Below the pieces are notes generated by a model. That model was not told the DNA's origin, searched no databases, and was given only the letters and a program-made list of their open reading frames with translations. Below are positions 35,997-47,579 of a DNA stretch of 64,000 bases, in pieces (within the stretch, counting starts at the first letter, position 1; each line of letters opens with the position of its first letter). The stretch is taken from positions 25,253,518 to 25,317,517 of the forward strand of contig CM038708.1 of assembly GCA_021613375.1 (NCBI GenBank), in the 5' to 3' direction. The translations under genes were made by a program, and so were the position numbers. The DNA is from Megaleporinus macrocephalus (taxonomy: Eukaryota > Chordata > Actinopteri > Characiformes > Anostomidae).

Positions 35997-36890
35997 GAGA
36001 TGGACCGTTCAGCGTTTTTGAGGCCGATTCAGATCGCCGATCACCTTTCAGCACGATCGGCCGGTAGCCGATATCGATCAAGGGCAGAGTATAGGCCACG
36101 GCAGGGCTACAAGGTTGAAACATGGTTGAAACTGATTTATTACCATTTTTAACGAGCTCATGTGAAACAACAAACAAAATTAGCAGTAAATAAACAAAGT
36201 AAATCAAACAAATATCCCCAAAACTGCAATCATTACATTTAGACCCTTAATTTAAAACTAAAAAAGCTAATCAAATAAATGCAGTAAAAACTGCAGTCAT
36301 TAAAGAGACTCTGTGTTATTTTAAACGACAATCTGTAATCATTAAATGTAGATCTTGAATTGTTGCTGCTGTTCTGTTCGTACCGGTCAGGTCTGGTCTG
36401 CACGGTTCTCTGGGTTGTTAGTTTTGTGCTAGCTGTGCGTGCTAGCTCTGCTGTTCGCTGATACTCACTGTATTCAGCTGCATGCAGTGCTGTATCAGAT
36501 TAGTAGAGTCAAATGTCTTTGTCTTGTTTCCTCAACGAGACACGCTTTTACAAAATTTAAAAATATCCTGGATGAGTCTGTCACGTACGGTAAACACTGC
36601 CAGACAGACATGCTTACTTTCAGCGTATTTTTTTCCTGCAACATCGCTGCTTTAGTCAGTCTGTGGAAAATGAAAGGGTGTGTATATCCACCTAGCAGTG
36701 TAGATAGGAATTGCAGGGAGGGGGTTTTCCTCTTTCTAGATGAAACGCTAGCTGGAAATACAGAAATTAGGCTAATTTCGGGATCAGCTCTAAATTGGAG
36801 AAATATCGGCCGAACACTGATCACATATTTTGATTAAAAATCGTCCGATACCGATACATAGCCTATCGATCCTTCCATCTCCAACAAAAA
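35993..36890. mobile_element. hAT-like MITE with AGAGATGGACCG / CGATCCTTCCATCTCC ends
   Basis: Left end ACTAGAGATGGACCGTTCAG and right end ATCGATCCTTCCATCTCC, with GCCGATATCGATC and ATCGTCCGATACCGATAC subterminal words, as in a very common fish hAT-related element. The open frames at 36439-36837 on both strands are internal and show no domain. Confidence 0.7.
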
Positions 36891-37182
36891 CCCATTCTAT
36901 GATGGTTTAAGCTAGAAGAACCCTTTTTGGTTCTAGAACCCTTTTCAAAATGTTCAGTCTAGAACCATGCATTTCAATCTGTCTGCTCTTTCACAATGCA
37001 AAGAACCCTTTAATTATACAAAGGGTTCTCTAGGTTTATGGTACTGTATAGAACAGAACCATATTTATTGTGTGCATGACCACATCACCCTATTTTAGCA
37101 CAAACGATTTTATCTCTCTTATCTGGGATGTACGCTACTCTTTTTAGCCCTCCTGACATTTGTGTTCCTCTTTCTTTCTTTT

Positions 37183-38710
37183 TTTGTAAATTAAGTTTTT
37201 ATTGATTTTCACTCAGTCATTTGAAACATAAACTTAGAAAGAACAGACTTTCTAGGGAAAAACAAAGCAAGGGGTCACAAGAAAATACCTTTTTTCTCTA
37301 AAACAAGCTACTTACAGAGGTCTTCCCACTCACCCGAGTGTTTATGTTGTGCTAACATTTTTTCACAGGAGACATTTTCAATTAGGGAGTTACTCTAAAT
37401 GTAGGTGTTTGTCTCTCCTTCCAAATCATAAGAATCTGTCGTCTGAGAATCCGTTGCTGTGACAAATCCTACTGTTATAATACAAACTCTGTTTTATTAA
37501 TGTTGGCGATTTCGGTTTTATCTCCTAGAAGACATAGTCTTGGTGACCCTGGGATACTGTAACCCAAAGAGTATTGGCTCCATCTTCCAGTAGGGCAAAT
37601 TCCTTTTGCATCATCATAATGCATGAAAATATGTACTACATTCTTGTTAACATTTCCAACTCATATTATCCTTCAGCACACCCACTTTATGGAGACATGT
37701 TGGAGTAAAGTAATATCAGTGTAGCACTTTATACTGAATTATTATCACTTTTGCTTTTCTTATGTGTCTCCTATTATTAGGCAATATGCCATTGCATGTA
37801 TCGTCATCAATAACCCATTCAAGATCCCTTTACCATATTACCCGTAAGTTTTCTCAACTCCTTTCACAGGCTCTAGAACACCTTCCATAGAATATGGATG
37901 CTTTCAGAAGAGGGCGTGACAGCTCACAATACTCTGTTACAGCCTAACCCTATATCCCCACTCTTTCCTGTTTCTGTAAATTGTGAGAGCACGTCTACTG
38001 GTTGGAAGGGAGAGGTGATTTCTTTTTTTATTTTTATCCAATGAAACAGGGAATCCGCATCAATCTAATGCTGGGCAAGTTTGACATTAAAAAAAAAATC
38101 TTATAAAGTTCCAGGTAGTGCCAAGCCACCTATATCCCTAGGGAGATTTAATTTACTTGTGCTAATTCGGGGCCTTTTGCCATCCCCTACCAAATTTTAA
38201 TTAGAGACTTATCATGTTGAAATATGTGTTGTGGCATATTTATAGGCATCATTCCAGAAATATAGCTAAATTGTGGGACCACAACCATTTTTATTATGTT
38301 TACTTATCCCCATAGAAATAAATTTAGTTTTCTCCAGCTGTCCAATTTAGTCTGTATTTTTTGTAGCAAAGGTTTAAAATTCCTGGTCATAATACTTTCA
38401 AGATTTGAACCAAGATTCCATTTAATTCCATTTAAAGATCCATTTAAAGTTAAAGGCACTAACTGAGCTATAATAGCATGATTTAGATATGGGCATCAGA
38501 GAACACCCTTGCCGTGTGGATCTAGAAAGATTAAAAAATGGTGAAGTCATCCCATTCGTTATTACGCTGCTTTAGGACTTTCAACCCATTTTTCAAAATT
38601 TCAACCCATTTAATACATTTTCCAAAGCCAAATTCAGGGCTGCAAACAAAAAATGCCATTCTACGTAAAACACAACGCTGAACCACCTGAGATAGAGTTG
38701 AGTAGAAAAC
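37183..38710 (-). pseudogene. Teleost L1 retrotransposon, ORF2 remnant
   Basis: On the minus strand, reverse-transcriptase-like sequence (EWHFLFAALN, then FGFGKCIKWVEILKNGLKVL) lies at about 38560-38700. A C-terminal ORF2 region lies at about 37990-38410 (FKPLLQKIQTKLDSWRKLNL, GGLALPGTL). Frameshifts, stops and an internal deletion break it. A T-rich run at 37183-37195 fits the tail. Open frames at 38531 and 38593 are pieces of it. Confidence 0.75.
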
Positions 38711-38879
38711 CAATTAAACCATGCGATCCCAAACGCTGAGGTAAAGAAGAAAATTAGAACCATTGCAAAGCCTAACCAAAAACGATAAAAAGAAAACAAA
38801 GATTACTGAACTGAAAACACTGCCTCTAAAATGGATAGCAAAACCCCTACCTGAGCAGTCTGGTTCGTGGTATGTGTAG

Positions 38880-39292
38880 TTAGTGCAAAAAGGAAAAGCG
38901 TCTTTTCAACCAGGAATGGACCAAGATATATATGTTTATTCTTCCCTCCGGCAGCTCCAAACCAATGATAAATGAAACTAAGTTAACAAGAGAACTGCAA
39001 GTTCTGTTTACTTTTTCTATAAACACTTTATGCTGCACTTACTTACTGCATAAATAATTAATTCATTTCAGCATTTAAAACAATAAGTATATTTGAAATA
39101 TACTGAACAGTATTTGTAATTTGTTTAGTCTTTCAGTTGCTGATGGTATAAATGGTGATACTAGGCTATTTCACTATACAGAATATGGCACTGAATCATA
39201 ACACAAGTTAGAAATGATGACGGTCCGGACCTTGGCCTGAGGAAGTTTTCTCTAACTGGATCTTACTGAATTCTAATTAAATACCCCTGTTC
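38880..39292 (-). mobile_element. hAT-like MITE, partial inverted copy inside the L1
   Basis: Reverse-oriented copy of the 39838-40437 element, ending in GAATTCTAATTAAATACCCCTG. Together with that element it forms inverted arms of about 400 bp facing each other across the L1 ORF1 fragment. Confidence 0.7.
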
Positions 39293-39296
39293 TACA

Positions 39297-39830
39297 TGAT
39301 CAGCGAAGCTCTTTTTTTCCCCATTGCATGTGAACCACATCATTGCGGGGTGAGTACGAGTGCGTTTCACTCCACGTTTCCAGAGTAATCTCTTGGCAGC
39401 GGTAAATCGCTTTATTCACTGTAGCTGCTTTGAACACTTTCTCACATCAAACAAATTTCACCAGTACGAAGCGTGGGGGCTGATCGTCAAAGGGCTTGGG
39501 CTTGCAAAGCGGTGCGATAGGCCTTGCACATGCGAGATATCATTTTTGGCCTCTTCGAGTCTTACCTGAATGCCACTGACCTTTTCTTGAGTTTGGTGGT
39601 CATCGATTTTATGGTGGCAAAATCACTCGCCACTTCTTACAAAATGGTGTTCATTTTACTAATTTCTTTTAAAAGGTCTTTCAGGTTGGGAGCTTGGTTG
39701 CTTGACTGTGGCGATGGCATCATGTCGCTAGCGTTAGCTTCACTGTTGGCTTTCAGGCGAGTTTGCACTCCTCGAATTAGATGTTTGGTAGCACTCATTT
39801 CTCTGTTATTAGGTCTACGTGCAACTCAGT
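39297..39830 (-). pseudogene. L1 ORF1 remnant
   Basis: The minus strand reads MSATKHLIRG, then NLKDLLKEISKMNTIL followed by a stop. After that come EVASDFATIK, LEEAKNDISHVQG and a PRFVLVKF segment. This is the coiled-coil then RNA-binding layout of L1 ORF1 (transposase_22 type). Plus-strand frames at 39360 and 39524 are shadows. Confidence 0.6.
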
Positions 39831-39837
39831 TCTGTCT

Positions 39838-40437
39838 AGGGGAATTAATTTAGAATTCAGCCAAGTTCAGTTAGAGGAAATTTTCTGAGGCCAAGGTCCA
39901 GACCCTCATAATTCCTAACTTGTGTTATGATTCAGTGCCATATTCTGTATACTGATGTAGCCTAGAATCAGCATTTTATACCATCAGCAACTGAAAAACA
40001 AACTTATAATACTGTTAAGTATATTTGAGCTATATCCCTTGTTTAAATGCTGAACTGAATAAATAATTTATATTTATATTTGTTCCTCACTTCAAGTAAA
40101 AACAAGGGCTATGTTACATAATGTTTTTGAAAATTATAATCATTGTAAACAGTTACACAGTAAAATCATGCGTCTTCTCGTTAACTTAGTTTCACATCTG
40201 GAACTGTTGGTTTGGAGCTGCCTGTAAGAAGAATAAACATGTCTCTCTCCATTCCTGCTAAACCTTTTCACCTTCACTTCACATTATTCTTTCTGACTCG
40301 CTTTATTCTCTGACTTCGTAGCCCGTATACTCTAAAGACAAGAAAAGTTCCGCCGCTTAGTTTATCAACTTGGGTCCCCCTTTGCATAACGTCTGGATCC
40401 AGATCCGGGCTGCGGTCCGCCTATTACTGACCTCTGG
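39838..40437 (+). mobile_element. hAT-like MITE, full-length copy
   Basis: It starts AGGGGAATTAATTTAGAATTC and ends CGGTCCGCCTATTACTGACC. It is related to 9697-9987 but keeps the longer interior. Confidence 0.7.
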
Positions 40438-40657
40438 TCTAGAATCTCTAGATGCTGATTTTATACAATTCTCGAAGTACGAAATTTTAAAACAAATACT
40501 TTAACGGTGGGCCAATCTGGAGCTCTTGTGTGCTACTATTTACCAGCTCGTTGCCAGGGGCCTTCACAAGTCATTTTGAATGTAGGCCGCACAGCGAATG
40601 TGGCGTACAGAAGCTGATCACTGCGAATCGAGCAGTTGTGCTGTTTCCTAACACAAG

Positions 40658-40793
40658 TATAATCAGCAGGTCTAAGAAAACTTTTAGCACTAATTAGTTT
40701 TTCTCGTCCAGCTGATTCTATTACAGTCAAAGTCTCTACGTCTACAACAGGTGCTGGTTCTCAACGCTGGCTGTAGAATCTCAGTGTGGGTGA
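40658..40793 (+). promoter_or_regulatory. Putative promoter and first exon, gene copy 2
   Basis: The counterpart of 32677-32814. The TATA-like word is TATAAT instead of TATAAA, 24 bp just upstream are missing relative to copy 1, and the donor GTGAGT at 40794 is kept. Confidence 0.33.
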
Positions 40794-41449
40794 GTGAGTT
40801 CATAATCTCACCGCATGGTGAAAGATTAACGTGCCTGTATTTACCAGTTCAACACGAATAAAAGCCTAGAGGTTTAATATTAACATGCCTGTATACTAAA
40901 GTGAGAGGTTTATGAGCTCTATAGGCTGAAGTTCACCTGGCCGAGGCTCTTTATGCCTCCACAAGGACTAAAGCTTTAATGTCTGTGCAACGTACCAGCA
41001 GTCCAGTCACGAGGTAAGTTACTTCAGCAGACTTCGCATCTAAACGGTAATATTTGTAAAGCTGTGCTAAAAAATGACTCTAATTCTGTCTAATTTAGCT
41101 CAGTACATGCTGTTAAAGCTCCTAAAATATAAACCAGGCTTTTTGGTGTTATAGGCTTTTCGAGATGGCTCCTGAATTAAAAATATTGTAACTGATTGTT
41201 TTTCAAACAGAGTTATAGTTTAAAAGTACCAGATAAAAACTTACTGAACTCCAGTGGAACTTACATGCAGCCTCTCTCAGCAGGTTACCTGAGGTTAGTT
41301 TTAGATTAGCTTTAGATTAGCTACACAAATACAAACTAAAATGTTTGCATTTCTCACAAACACATCAGTACTCTCAATTGAAAACACTCTAGGAGCCAAA
41401 GAAATGTTATTATGCTCATTTTTAATATTAATTCATAATTTTATATCTG

Positions 41450-41860
41450 GGGTCTATTATAATAGATTTACATGCATTAATTTACCCAAACCACAATACT
41501 TTCTTATACTGTACATCTGTATTCACCCCCTTTAAGCCCCGCCTCCCCTTGAGCCTAGTGCACTCTGATTGGTCAGCTCGCCCATTCAGTTCTTATCGGT
41601 CAAAAGCCACACTGCTGTTGCTATTCTTAAAGTGATGGACATTCTGCAGTATCAGTTCGAGTCAGAGTCCGATCCTGAAAATCAGGTAGAACAAATTGTT
41701 AGACCTGATCCACCTCGGCTAGCTAGACTGGAGCAGGATAGTTCAGCCTAGTAAGTTTTTACAAGATTATGTTACCAGATGACATCACCTTGTAACAGAG
41801 AAAAGGCCTGGAGTTTTTCCCTCTGGCGTATACTTTGAGCTTTATAACTATATGCATTTA
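41450..41860. mobile_element. TTAAAGGGG-type MITE remnant upstream of gene copy 2
   Basis: Duplicated counterpart of 33515-33930. A frame from ATG at 41635 (MDILQYQFESESDP, stop 41749-41751) is open here. In unit A the ATG is ATA and part of the frame is deleted. The peptide faintly recalls the start of a P2X7-like repeat protein common in fish genomes. Treat it as repeat-derived. Confidence 0.5.
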
Positions 41861-42112
41861 TATGCAAAACATAACTATGTAACAAAATAGGAGAAAGAAG
41901 AAGCATAATAGGGTAAAAGTTACTGTGGGTTTCATCAACAAAGGGTATTTCAACTCGATGAGCTAATTTCAGACGTACAATTTCAGAAGTGATCAGTCAG
42001 GACACGTATACTGTTAATGCAAACAGTTATATCTGTGTGCCTGACACTCGTCTATAGATTATACAGTGAATAATCTGGAAAAAACAATTGTTTCATGTCC
42101 TCAGACAAAGCA

Positions 42113-42301
42113 ATGGAGGCACAATGTGTGGGAGAGAGTGATGGACTAACGTTCTGGCTGGCCAGACCACAGGACTATGACGAGGTGATGGCCATATCTG
42201 AAGACATTTATGCTGGTAATGACTACCTACCTCATCGTTACCATACCTGGATGACTGAGCAGGATAGAGTCATCATAATTGCCAGGAGAGATGGAAAGCT
42301 G
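42113..42301 (+). CDS. hisat: hisat copy 2, coding exon 1
   Basis: 63 codons after acceptor CATGTCCTCAG, donor CTG|GTAGGA. Part of the near-identical tract shared with copy 1. Confidence 0.88.
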
Positions 42302-43602
42302 GTAGGACATGCTAGAATGATTAAATAGTTTCCTAGTTGTTTGCTACAAAATATGAACTATTTTATTTTGCAGAATAAAGTGTTATATATTTACTACATA
42401 GTTTTGTTATTCTGTAATCATTAATGAGATTTTTATAGTTATTACATGCTTAAGCTGAAAGTTACAGTGTGTACTGACTTGTTCCTTGATTTGTAAAAGA
42501 AAAGAAAATGACCTTTGTTTGACTGTAGGTGGCACTGGATTCTGGACTGGTGGTAGATGGGGGCGAGACAGTTGTGTTGGAAGGGCTACGGGTGTGTCCG
42601 AGTGAACGGGGTCAAGGTGTGGCTGGAGTGATCCAGAGAGTGACTGACAGATACATTAAGCAGGTTTATCCAAGTGTAAAGGTCAAGCGACTGACAAGAC
42701 GTGATGACCCAGGACCTGATAAAATGTCTAAGTTCATTGTTTTGGCGCGACGGGTGAGTTAGAGCATGTGCTTGTTCACAAAGTGTATACAGTTATCTTT
42801 ACATACCACACTGGAAAATAACAGTATTTCTGTACATTACCTTTCATCACGTCCAATTAGTTACATTCTTCACCTAAAGAAAAAAGAAGATAACATGATA
42901 TCATAGGCATGTTCAAATCAACAAGCTGCATTCATAGTTTTTATAATGTTGGCTGTTAGTTCTCTGTCCAGTTTTTCATTCACTGTTCTCTGTCTGCATG
43001 TGTCTGTGTTTCAGGCTGTGCTCTCATTGCGTGGAGAAGCTAAGAGTTTTAACAACTTCATTTTAGGCCTGAAAGCAAAACTGGCCAGCATGGAGAAGTC
43101 AGGTGAACTCACAACCATCCAACAATCAGATTTAGTTGTTCTGAAGGATGGTCATCACCTCAACACCCTGCTCCTTGACCCTGACTTTTCCTCACGATTG
43201 CAGCTTCCAGGAGGTGCCATCATCCAAGACTGGCAGCCTATCAAGCCGATGAAGAGCAACTTGGAGATCTTAAAAAGGAGGAACCTTACCTGGTTAGCTG
43301 ACTGTTCCAGTGGCAAACCCACATTCATGAGCTTTTACACACCTCCCTACCCCGTTCCGTTTAATGGAGGTTCTTTAAGGTTGAACATAGATATGTATGG
43401 GGAAGTCCTTTTCCTGGCAAGGAAGGCACTGGTGACCCATTTGGAGCAGGTGAGGGAGGAGATACATAGGTGCGTGGTGGTTCATGTCTACATGCCTCAA
43501 ACTTTATGGGAAGGCATGAGAAAGTTCTGTGAGGGAGATGAGGGAGTGAAGCAATACACAGACTACTGGGAGCAGCTGTTTTTAGAGAGGAAGATGTCAT
43601 GA
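42113..43602 (+). CDS. hisat: Histidine N-acetyltransferase (NAT16-like), copy 2
   Basis: Coding exons 42113-42301, 42529-42753 and 43015-43602 encode 333 aa with the same phase 0 structure as copy 1. The GNAT acetyl-CoA loop reads RGQGVA (90-95), still fitting R-x-x-G-x-A. By my count 24 residues differ from copy 1, none in exon 1. Notable changes are Tyr to Arg in exon 2 (LTRYDD to LTRRDD), Gly-Phe to Arg-Cys (EEIHGF to EEIHRC) and Asn to His (VVVN to VVVH). Intron 2 is 261 bp against 119 bp in copy 1. All splice sites and the frame are intact, so it is probably functional. The ATG at 42095 is in frame but lies before the acceptor and would be spliced out. Substrate and tissue are inferred from the family. 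Confidence 0.92.
42529..42753 (+). CDS. hisat: hisat copy 2, coding exon 2
   Basis: 75 codons, acceptor TTGACTGTAG, donor CGG|GTGAGT. About 18 of 225 bases differ from copy 1. Confidence 0.9.
43015..43602 (+). CDS. hisat: hisat copy 2, coding exon 3
   Basis: 195 codons plus TGA, acceptor TGTGTTTCAG. The continuous open frame from 42946 runs through the end of intron 2, so the exon must be cut at this acceptor. Confidence 0.92.
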   Translation, partial: AVLSLRGEAKSFNNFILGLKAKLASMEKSGELTTIQQSDLVVLKDGHHLNTLLLDPDFSSRLQLPGGAIIQDWQPIKPMKSNLEILKRRNLTWLADCSSGKPTFMSFYTPPYPVPFNGGSLRLNIDMYGEVLFLARKALVTHLEQVREEIHRCVVVHVYMPQTLWEGMRKFCEGDEGVKQYTDYWEQLFLERKMS

Positions 43603-43703
43603 TGGAGGACCGAATGAGAAAGAGATATGTCTGTGAGAATCTCAGGAGGAGTGCTGAACATCAAAAGAGGTTTATGTAGATCAGAGGGCATTAAGTAGCA
43701 ATA

Positions 43704-45016
43704 TTTTCAGTTAGTACAGCTCATTCTCTCCGTTATAGACATTACATAGCATATATTTTGTGCCAGCATCCAGAAATACTTCCATGCTATACTGTTATGA
43801 GAGGAAATCGTCTGCATTTATAAGCTTAAATTTAAAAACAAAAACACTTTGCATGGTTTAATTATTTAGTTCTGGGCACTGTTATTAACCTGCATATCAT
43901 ACATTAGTGATACTGTTATTTTATAACTAAATGGAAAAGGCACAATGAGCTCTGTTTTTTTTATCTACATAAAAGAATAACAAATGGCTTTATACAATTA
44001 TGCTTTTGCGTTTGCTTTAAAGGATAGAAATATAATTTTAAATAAAAAATATTCACATTATAAAACCCTAATAGAAAGAACTTTTCATCCTAATTATTGT
44101 CCACTGGTATAACTATCTATTGTGATATTCCTTGTCTTCAGCATAAAAAATAATGATCACAAATCTATTAAATTGGTGTTATACATAAAATAAAAGTATT
44201 AACTATTAATAATTATGATGGATTAAAATTTAGAAGAAAACACTTAATCTGATGCCACTATGAACAGGAAATGGGTATTTATTTTGGAAAGACTGTGAAA
44301 TATAGAAGAATTTATGAACATAATAAGTTTTAGTTAAAATATGAATTTAAAAAATGTTTACAACACTGTTAGAAATCAGACCAATTACACAGTCGGGTGA
44401 TGTAATAATTAATACACATTTTATTACCTAACTATTAAATGAAAACATCTCTACAAACACACTCCAAAGCAGTTTCACATACAGCAGATGACAGGTCTAA
44501 TAAATAGCTTTAAATTACATTGTTTATTGAATAAAACTTAATTTGCAATTAAAGGGGTCGTGTGTTTTGTCCATGTTGGTCAGGTTCTACTTTGCCATTT
44601 TAATTTTAATGTTGGAGCATGCAACAGAGTGTGCTACATATAATTTTGAAACTTTGAGGCAGGTTAAGCAACAGGCTGATTTTGACCAGTCAAGAGACCA
44701 GACCATTGTGGTATACACCAATCTGTCATTAAGCACACTTACATGGAGCTACACGTTTTGTGTGTACAAGTATTTGTGTGCCATGCAAATATTAAAAATG
44801 CACTTGTAACTGTAACGTGGCTCAATATTCTAAACTATGTTTGCTCACAGCATACAATAAAAAAACATTGTGTATGGTTAGATGATATACATGCATATTT
44901 CACTCCCAAGGAGATCAGTATTGCAAAGGCAGTATTGTGTAGCCCCAGGGCCTATGGTTATTGTAAATTATGACTACATACATTGTGTCCAAAAGTTTGG
45001 ACATACTTAACTGAAT
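43704..45016. other. AT-rich intergenic stretch
   Basis: No gene seen. Small frames at 44543-44973 have no domain. A TACATTGTGTCCAAAAGTTTGG word near 44979 resembles the end of a MITE of the kind at 49500-49650. Confidence 0.45.
44040..44045 (+). terminator. Candidate poly(A) signal of hisat copy 2
   Basis: AATAAA about 440 bp after the stop, in what looks like the original 3' flank. No canonical hexamer is nearer. Confidence 0.3.
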
Positions 45017-45300
45017 CTACAGTACTGTGCAGACTTTTAGGCACTTTGGGACAATATTATATTTGTAAAGCTATTGTTCTGACAAAAACAATTTGCTTTT
45101 ATTTTATTATATGTCTGCATTTTTATTTAAGCTTTTTCTTGTGGCAACCCAGCATTATTTGCAGTTGTCATTCAATCTATGCTTTGACTGCAAGATTGCT
45201 GGTGAAGGAAACTTGAAACTGGCTTTTTCTTCTTTCAAAATAAGTAATTAATGCTATTTTGTATTGTATTTATGTGTATTTACATCTACACAAACTATAT
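45017..45300. mobile_element. Partial copy of the TACAGTACTGTGC element
   Basis: It starts TACAGTACTGTGCAGACTTTTAG and shares AGCTTTTTCTTGTGGCAACC and GCTGGTGAAGGAA with 8093-8606. The right end was not found. Confidence 0.6.
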
Positions 45301-46260
45301 ATACATTTATGTACATAGTATTATATATATATATATAGATATATGGGTTTTTTTATAATTATAAAAATCTTTGATCTTAATGCATTGCAATAGTGCAATA
45401 GTGAGGTGGGTGCTTACAGTTTACTATTAATAAAACGTGAAATTATAACATCCTCAGAAGCTTTTTTCAGTTACAACAAGATCTCAGTCCAACATCTCAT
45501 ATGGCAACATTCTTTAAGAACGACAAGTTGTTTAAGTCTGGTTTTAAAACAGTAAAAAATGAATGTAATACATTTTTTATTTAGTAATTTAAATAATTAT
45601 TAATAATTAATATATATAACTGGCAAAAAAGTGATTGTTCAAGTGTGTTACTCTCCATTCAAATAATAATAAAAGAAATATTAATAACATGTATTTTAAT
45701 GTGATGCCTTTAATTACTAATTAGCAATATTGGTTCAGTGTTGTGTAGAATGCGTTGATGTAAGGAAGTTTCAGTGTTCAGTGTTAAAAGATATGTTTAC
45801 GGGGCAACACAAAATGTCTTTGGCTTTTTTGGTATCCTGTAACGTAATATCATATGGTGTGACAGGTTGAAAATTAAAATAAAATAAAAGGTGTTTTGAT
45901 TCGTGGCAAAAGTGCAGAATTGGAGTAATAGTCATCAAATACAGTATAAAGTTTTAATATAATTATAACCCACATATTTATGAACACTCTCTACATACTG
46001 TATTTATAATTTAATAAGCAAATTACTCTTTAGAAATACATAAAAAACTGTTATTAAAACACTAGATTATGAACTATATTTGATTATATTTAAAAAAGTA
46101 CAGTTTCTTTCGGATTAATCATATTTTTTGTCTCAGAATTTAATGTTATCTATGAAGTGATGTCATACTAGAGGGTTTTTTGTGTCTGTATTTTATTAAA
46201 AGAAACCTGTGTTTTTGTGCTTTTCTGTTTTTCTGTCATGTAGCCTTCTGTGCATGTAAG
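45301..46260. other. AT-rich intergenic stretch
   Basis: Short TA tracts and poly-T runs; nothing coding recognised. Confidence 0.45.
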
Positions 46261-46269
46261 TGGTCTGGA

Positions 46270-46800
46270 AAGTTACGAAGCCCAAAGTACATGCCTGTGG
46301 TAGAAACTCCAGCCCTTTTTACTGTTACAAGGCGACGGCATATTGGGACACAATTCATGTTGCCTGTCTACAGGCAAGCTTGGCACGACCTCACACAACA
46401 CACAGACAGCTAAAAGAGTCGACTTACCACTCTGAAACTCTCTGCCCCAGTCTAGCTCGGATCGGGTCTACCAACTTGTTAGGCAGAACTGACATCATTG
46501 TAAGAACAGCCACAGCAATGTGGGGCAGAACATGTAGCAGACTGCTGCTGAGGCACTTGACCAATCAGAACTGAATGGGCAAGGTGATTTATTAGAGCAC
46601 ACTGGGCTCATCAGGAGTGAGGCTTCAAGACACAGGAGCTCTAACAGAGGCTTTCAGACAAACGATGAATACAGATGTACACGAGCAGAGAAATACTGTG
46701 AATTTATTTTTTTAACATTTAAATACTGTGAAAATAAAAACACTGTGGAAAACTGAACGTGTATAAAATGAATAAAATTAGCATAATAGACCCCCTTTAA
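46270..46800 (-). mobile_element. TTAAAGGGG-type MITE, inverted relative to the hisat copies
   Basis: It ends AATAGACCCCCTTTAA. Reverse-complemented it matches the upstream hisat repeats (TTGTAACAG, GAGTTTCTACC, CATTCAGTTCTGATTGGTCA). Part of it also matches 14500-14560 (GTACCACTCTGAAACATACT...). The TTAA at the end suggests a piggyBac-like TTAA target. Confidence 0.55.
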
Positions 46801-47397
46801 GGAATTAACATGTTTTAAGGGTTTATAGAAGCTAGAAAGTTATAGATGTAAGGCAAAGTGTCAGTTGCAGTAAAAGCTGTGTAGTTTGCCAACCACTTTA
46901 ATGCATACCAAGTAAGTAAGTCTTCTAAACTAACTTTCTTTATTCAAATAAATAATAAACAGACAATAGTGACTGTAGGCAGAGAGACAAGACATTGCTG
47001 CAAGGGGTGATGGAGTAAAAAGAAGGTTAATAATGTGAAAAGTCAGCTTTCATCCCACCACAACACTGCATAACTGCCTTTCAGTGCAAAAAAAAAACGT
47101 GAGAGAAAATGTATGATGTGTGAATCATACATAATTTATTCACTGGAAAAACTGCTTTATCTTGTTTTTTCCTGTATTCCTTTTGTTTCCTGTATATTAT
47201 ATTTTGTCCTGTTTGTAGGTTGACTCATACATTGTCTTATTCTTCACAACCATATCTACTTTTGCCTGTAACACAATATCTGTTTCTGTCTGGTTCTTGT
47301 ATGCTTTCTCCTCTGTTCACATTACTCTTGCTCTGCAGAATCGCTTTGTTTGCCATAGCATTTGTTTAGCTCCAGTTTAGTCCCTGGAACACCAGAT

Positions 47398-47398
<1 letters not shown>

Positions 47399-47446
<48 letters not shown>
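47399..47446 (+). repeat. CA microsatellite
   Basis: About 24 CA units. The minus-strand frame at 47322-47573 reads through it and is rejected. Confidence 0.9.
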
Positions 47447-47447
<1 letters not shown>

Positions 47448-47579
47448 TATCATAATAGCCACAAACCTCATTAAACTCACTGATGAAATCAGTGAAAAGC
47501 TCTTGTGTATTATGTAGTATTTGTCAAACAGCCACAGCATGTTCATCAGAGTCGTATATTTAGCCCACGTCACATTCTA

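Larger units (their letters stand above)
36914..43703 (+). repeat. Segmental duplication, unit B
   Basis: Homologous to 32314-35621. It is interrupted by an insertion at about 37183-40561 and has lost 24 bp near the TATA-like box. Homology ends at TTAAGTAGCAATA (43703), beyond which the sequence is probably the original 3' flank. Confidence 0.85.

Noticed and set aside
36439..36837. Open frames on both strands at 132 and 109 aa
   Set aside because: Internal to the AGAGATGGACCG hAT-like MITE with no domain.
42095..42112. Upstream ATG of hisat copy 2 (MSSDKA start)
   Set aside because: It lies before the splice acceptor TCCTCAG and the equivalent codon in copy 1 is TTG, so the ATG at 42113 is preferred.
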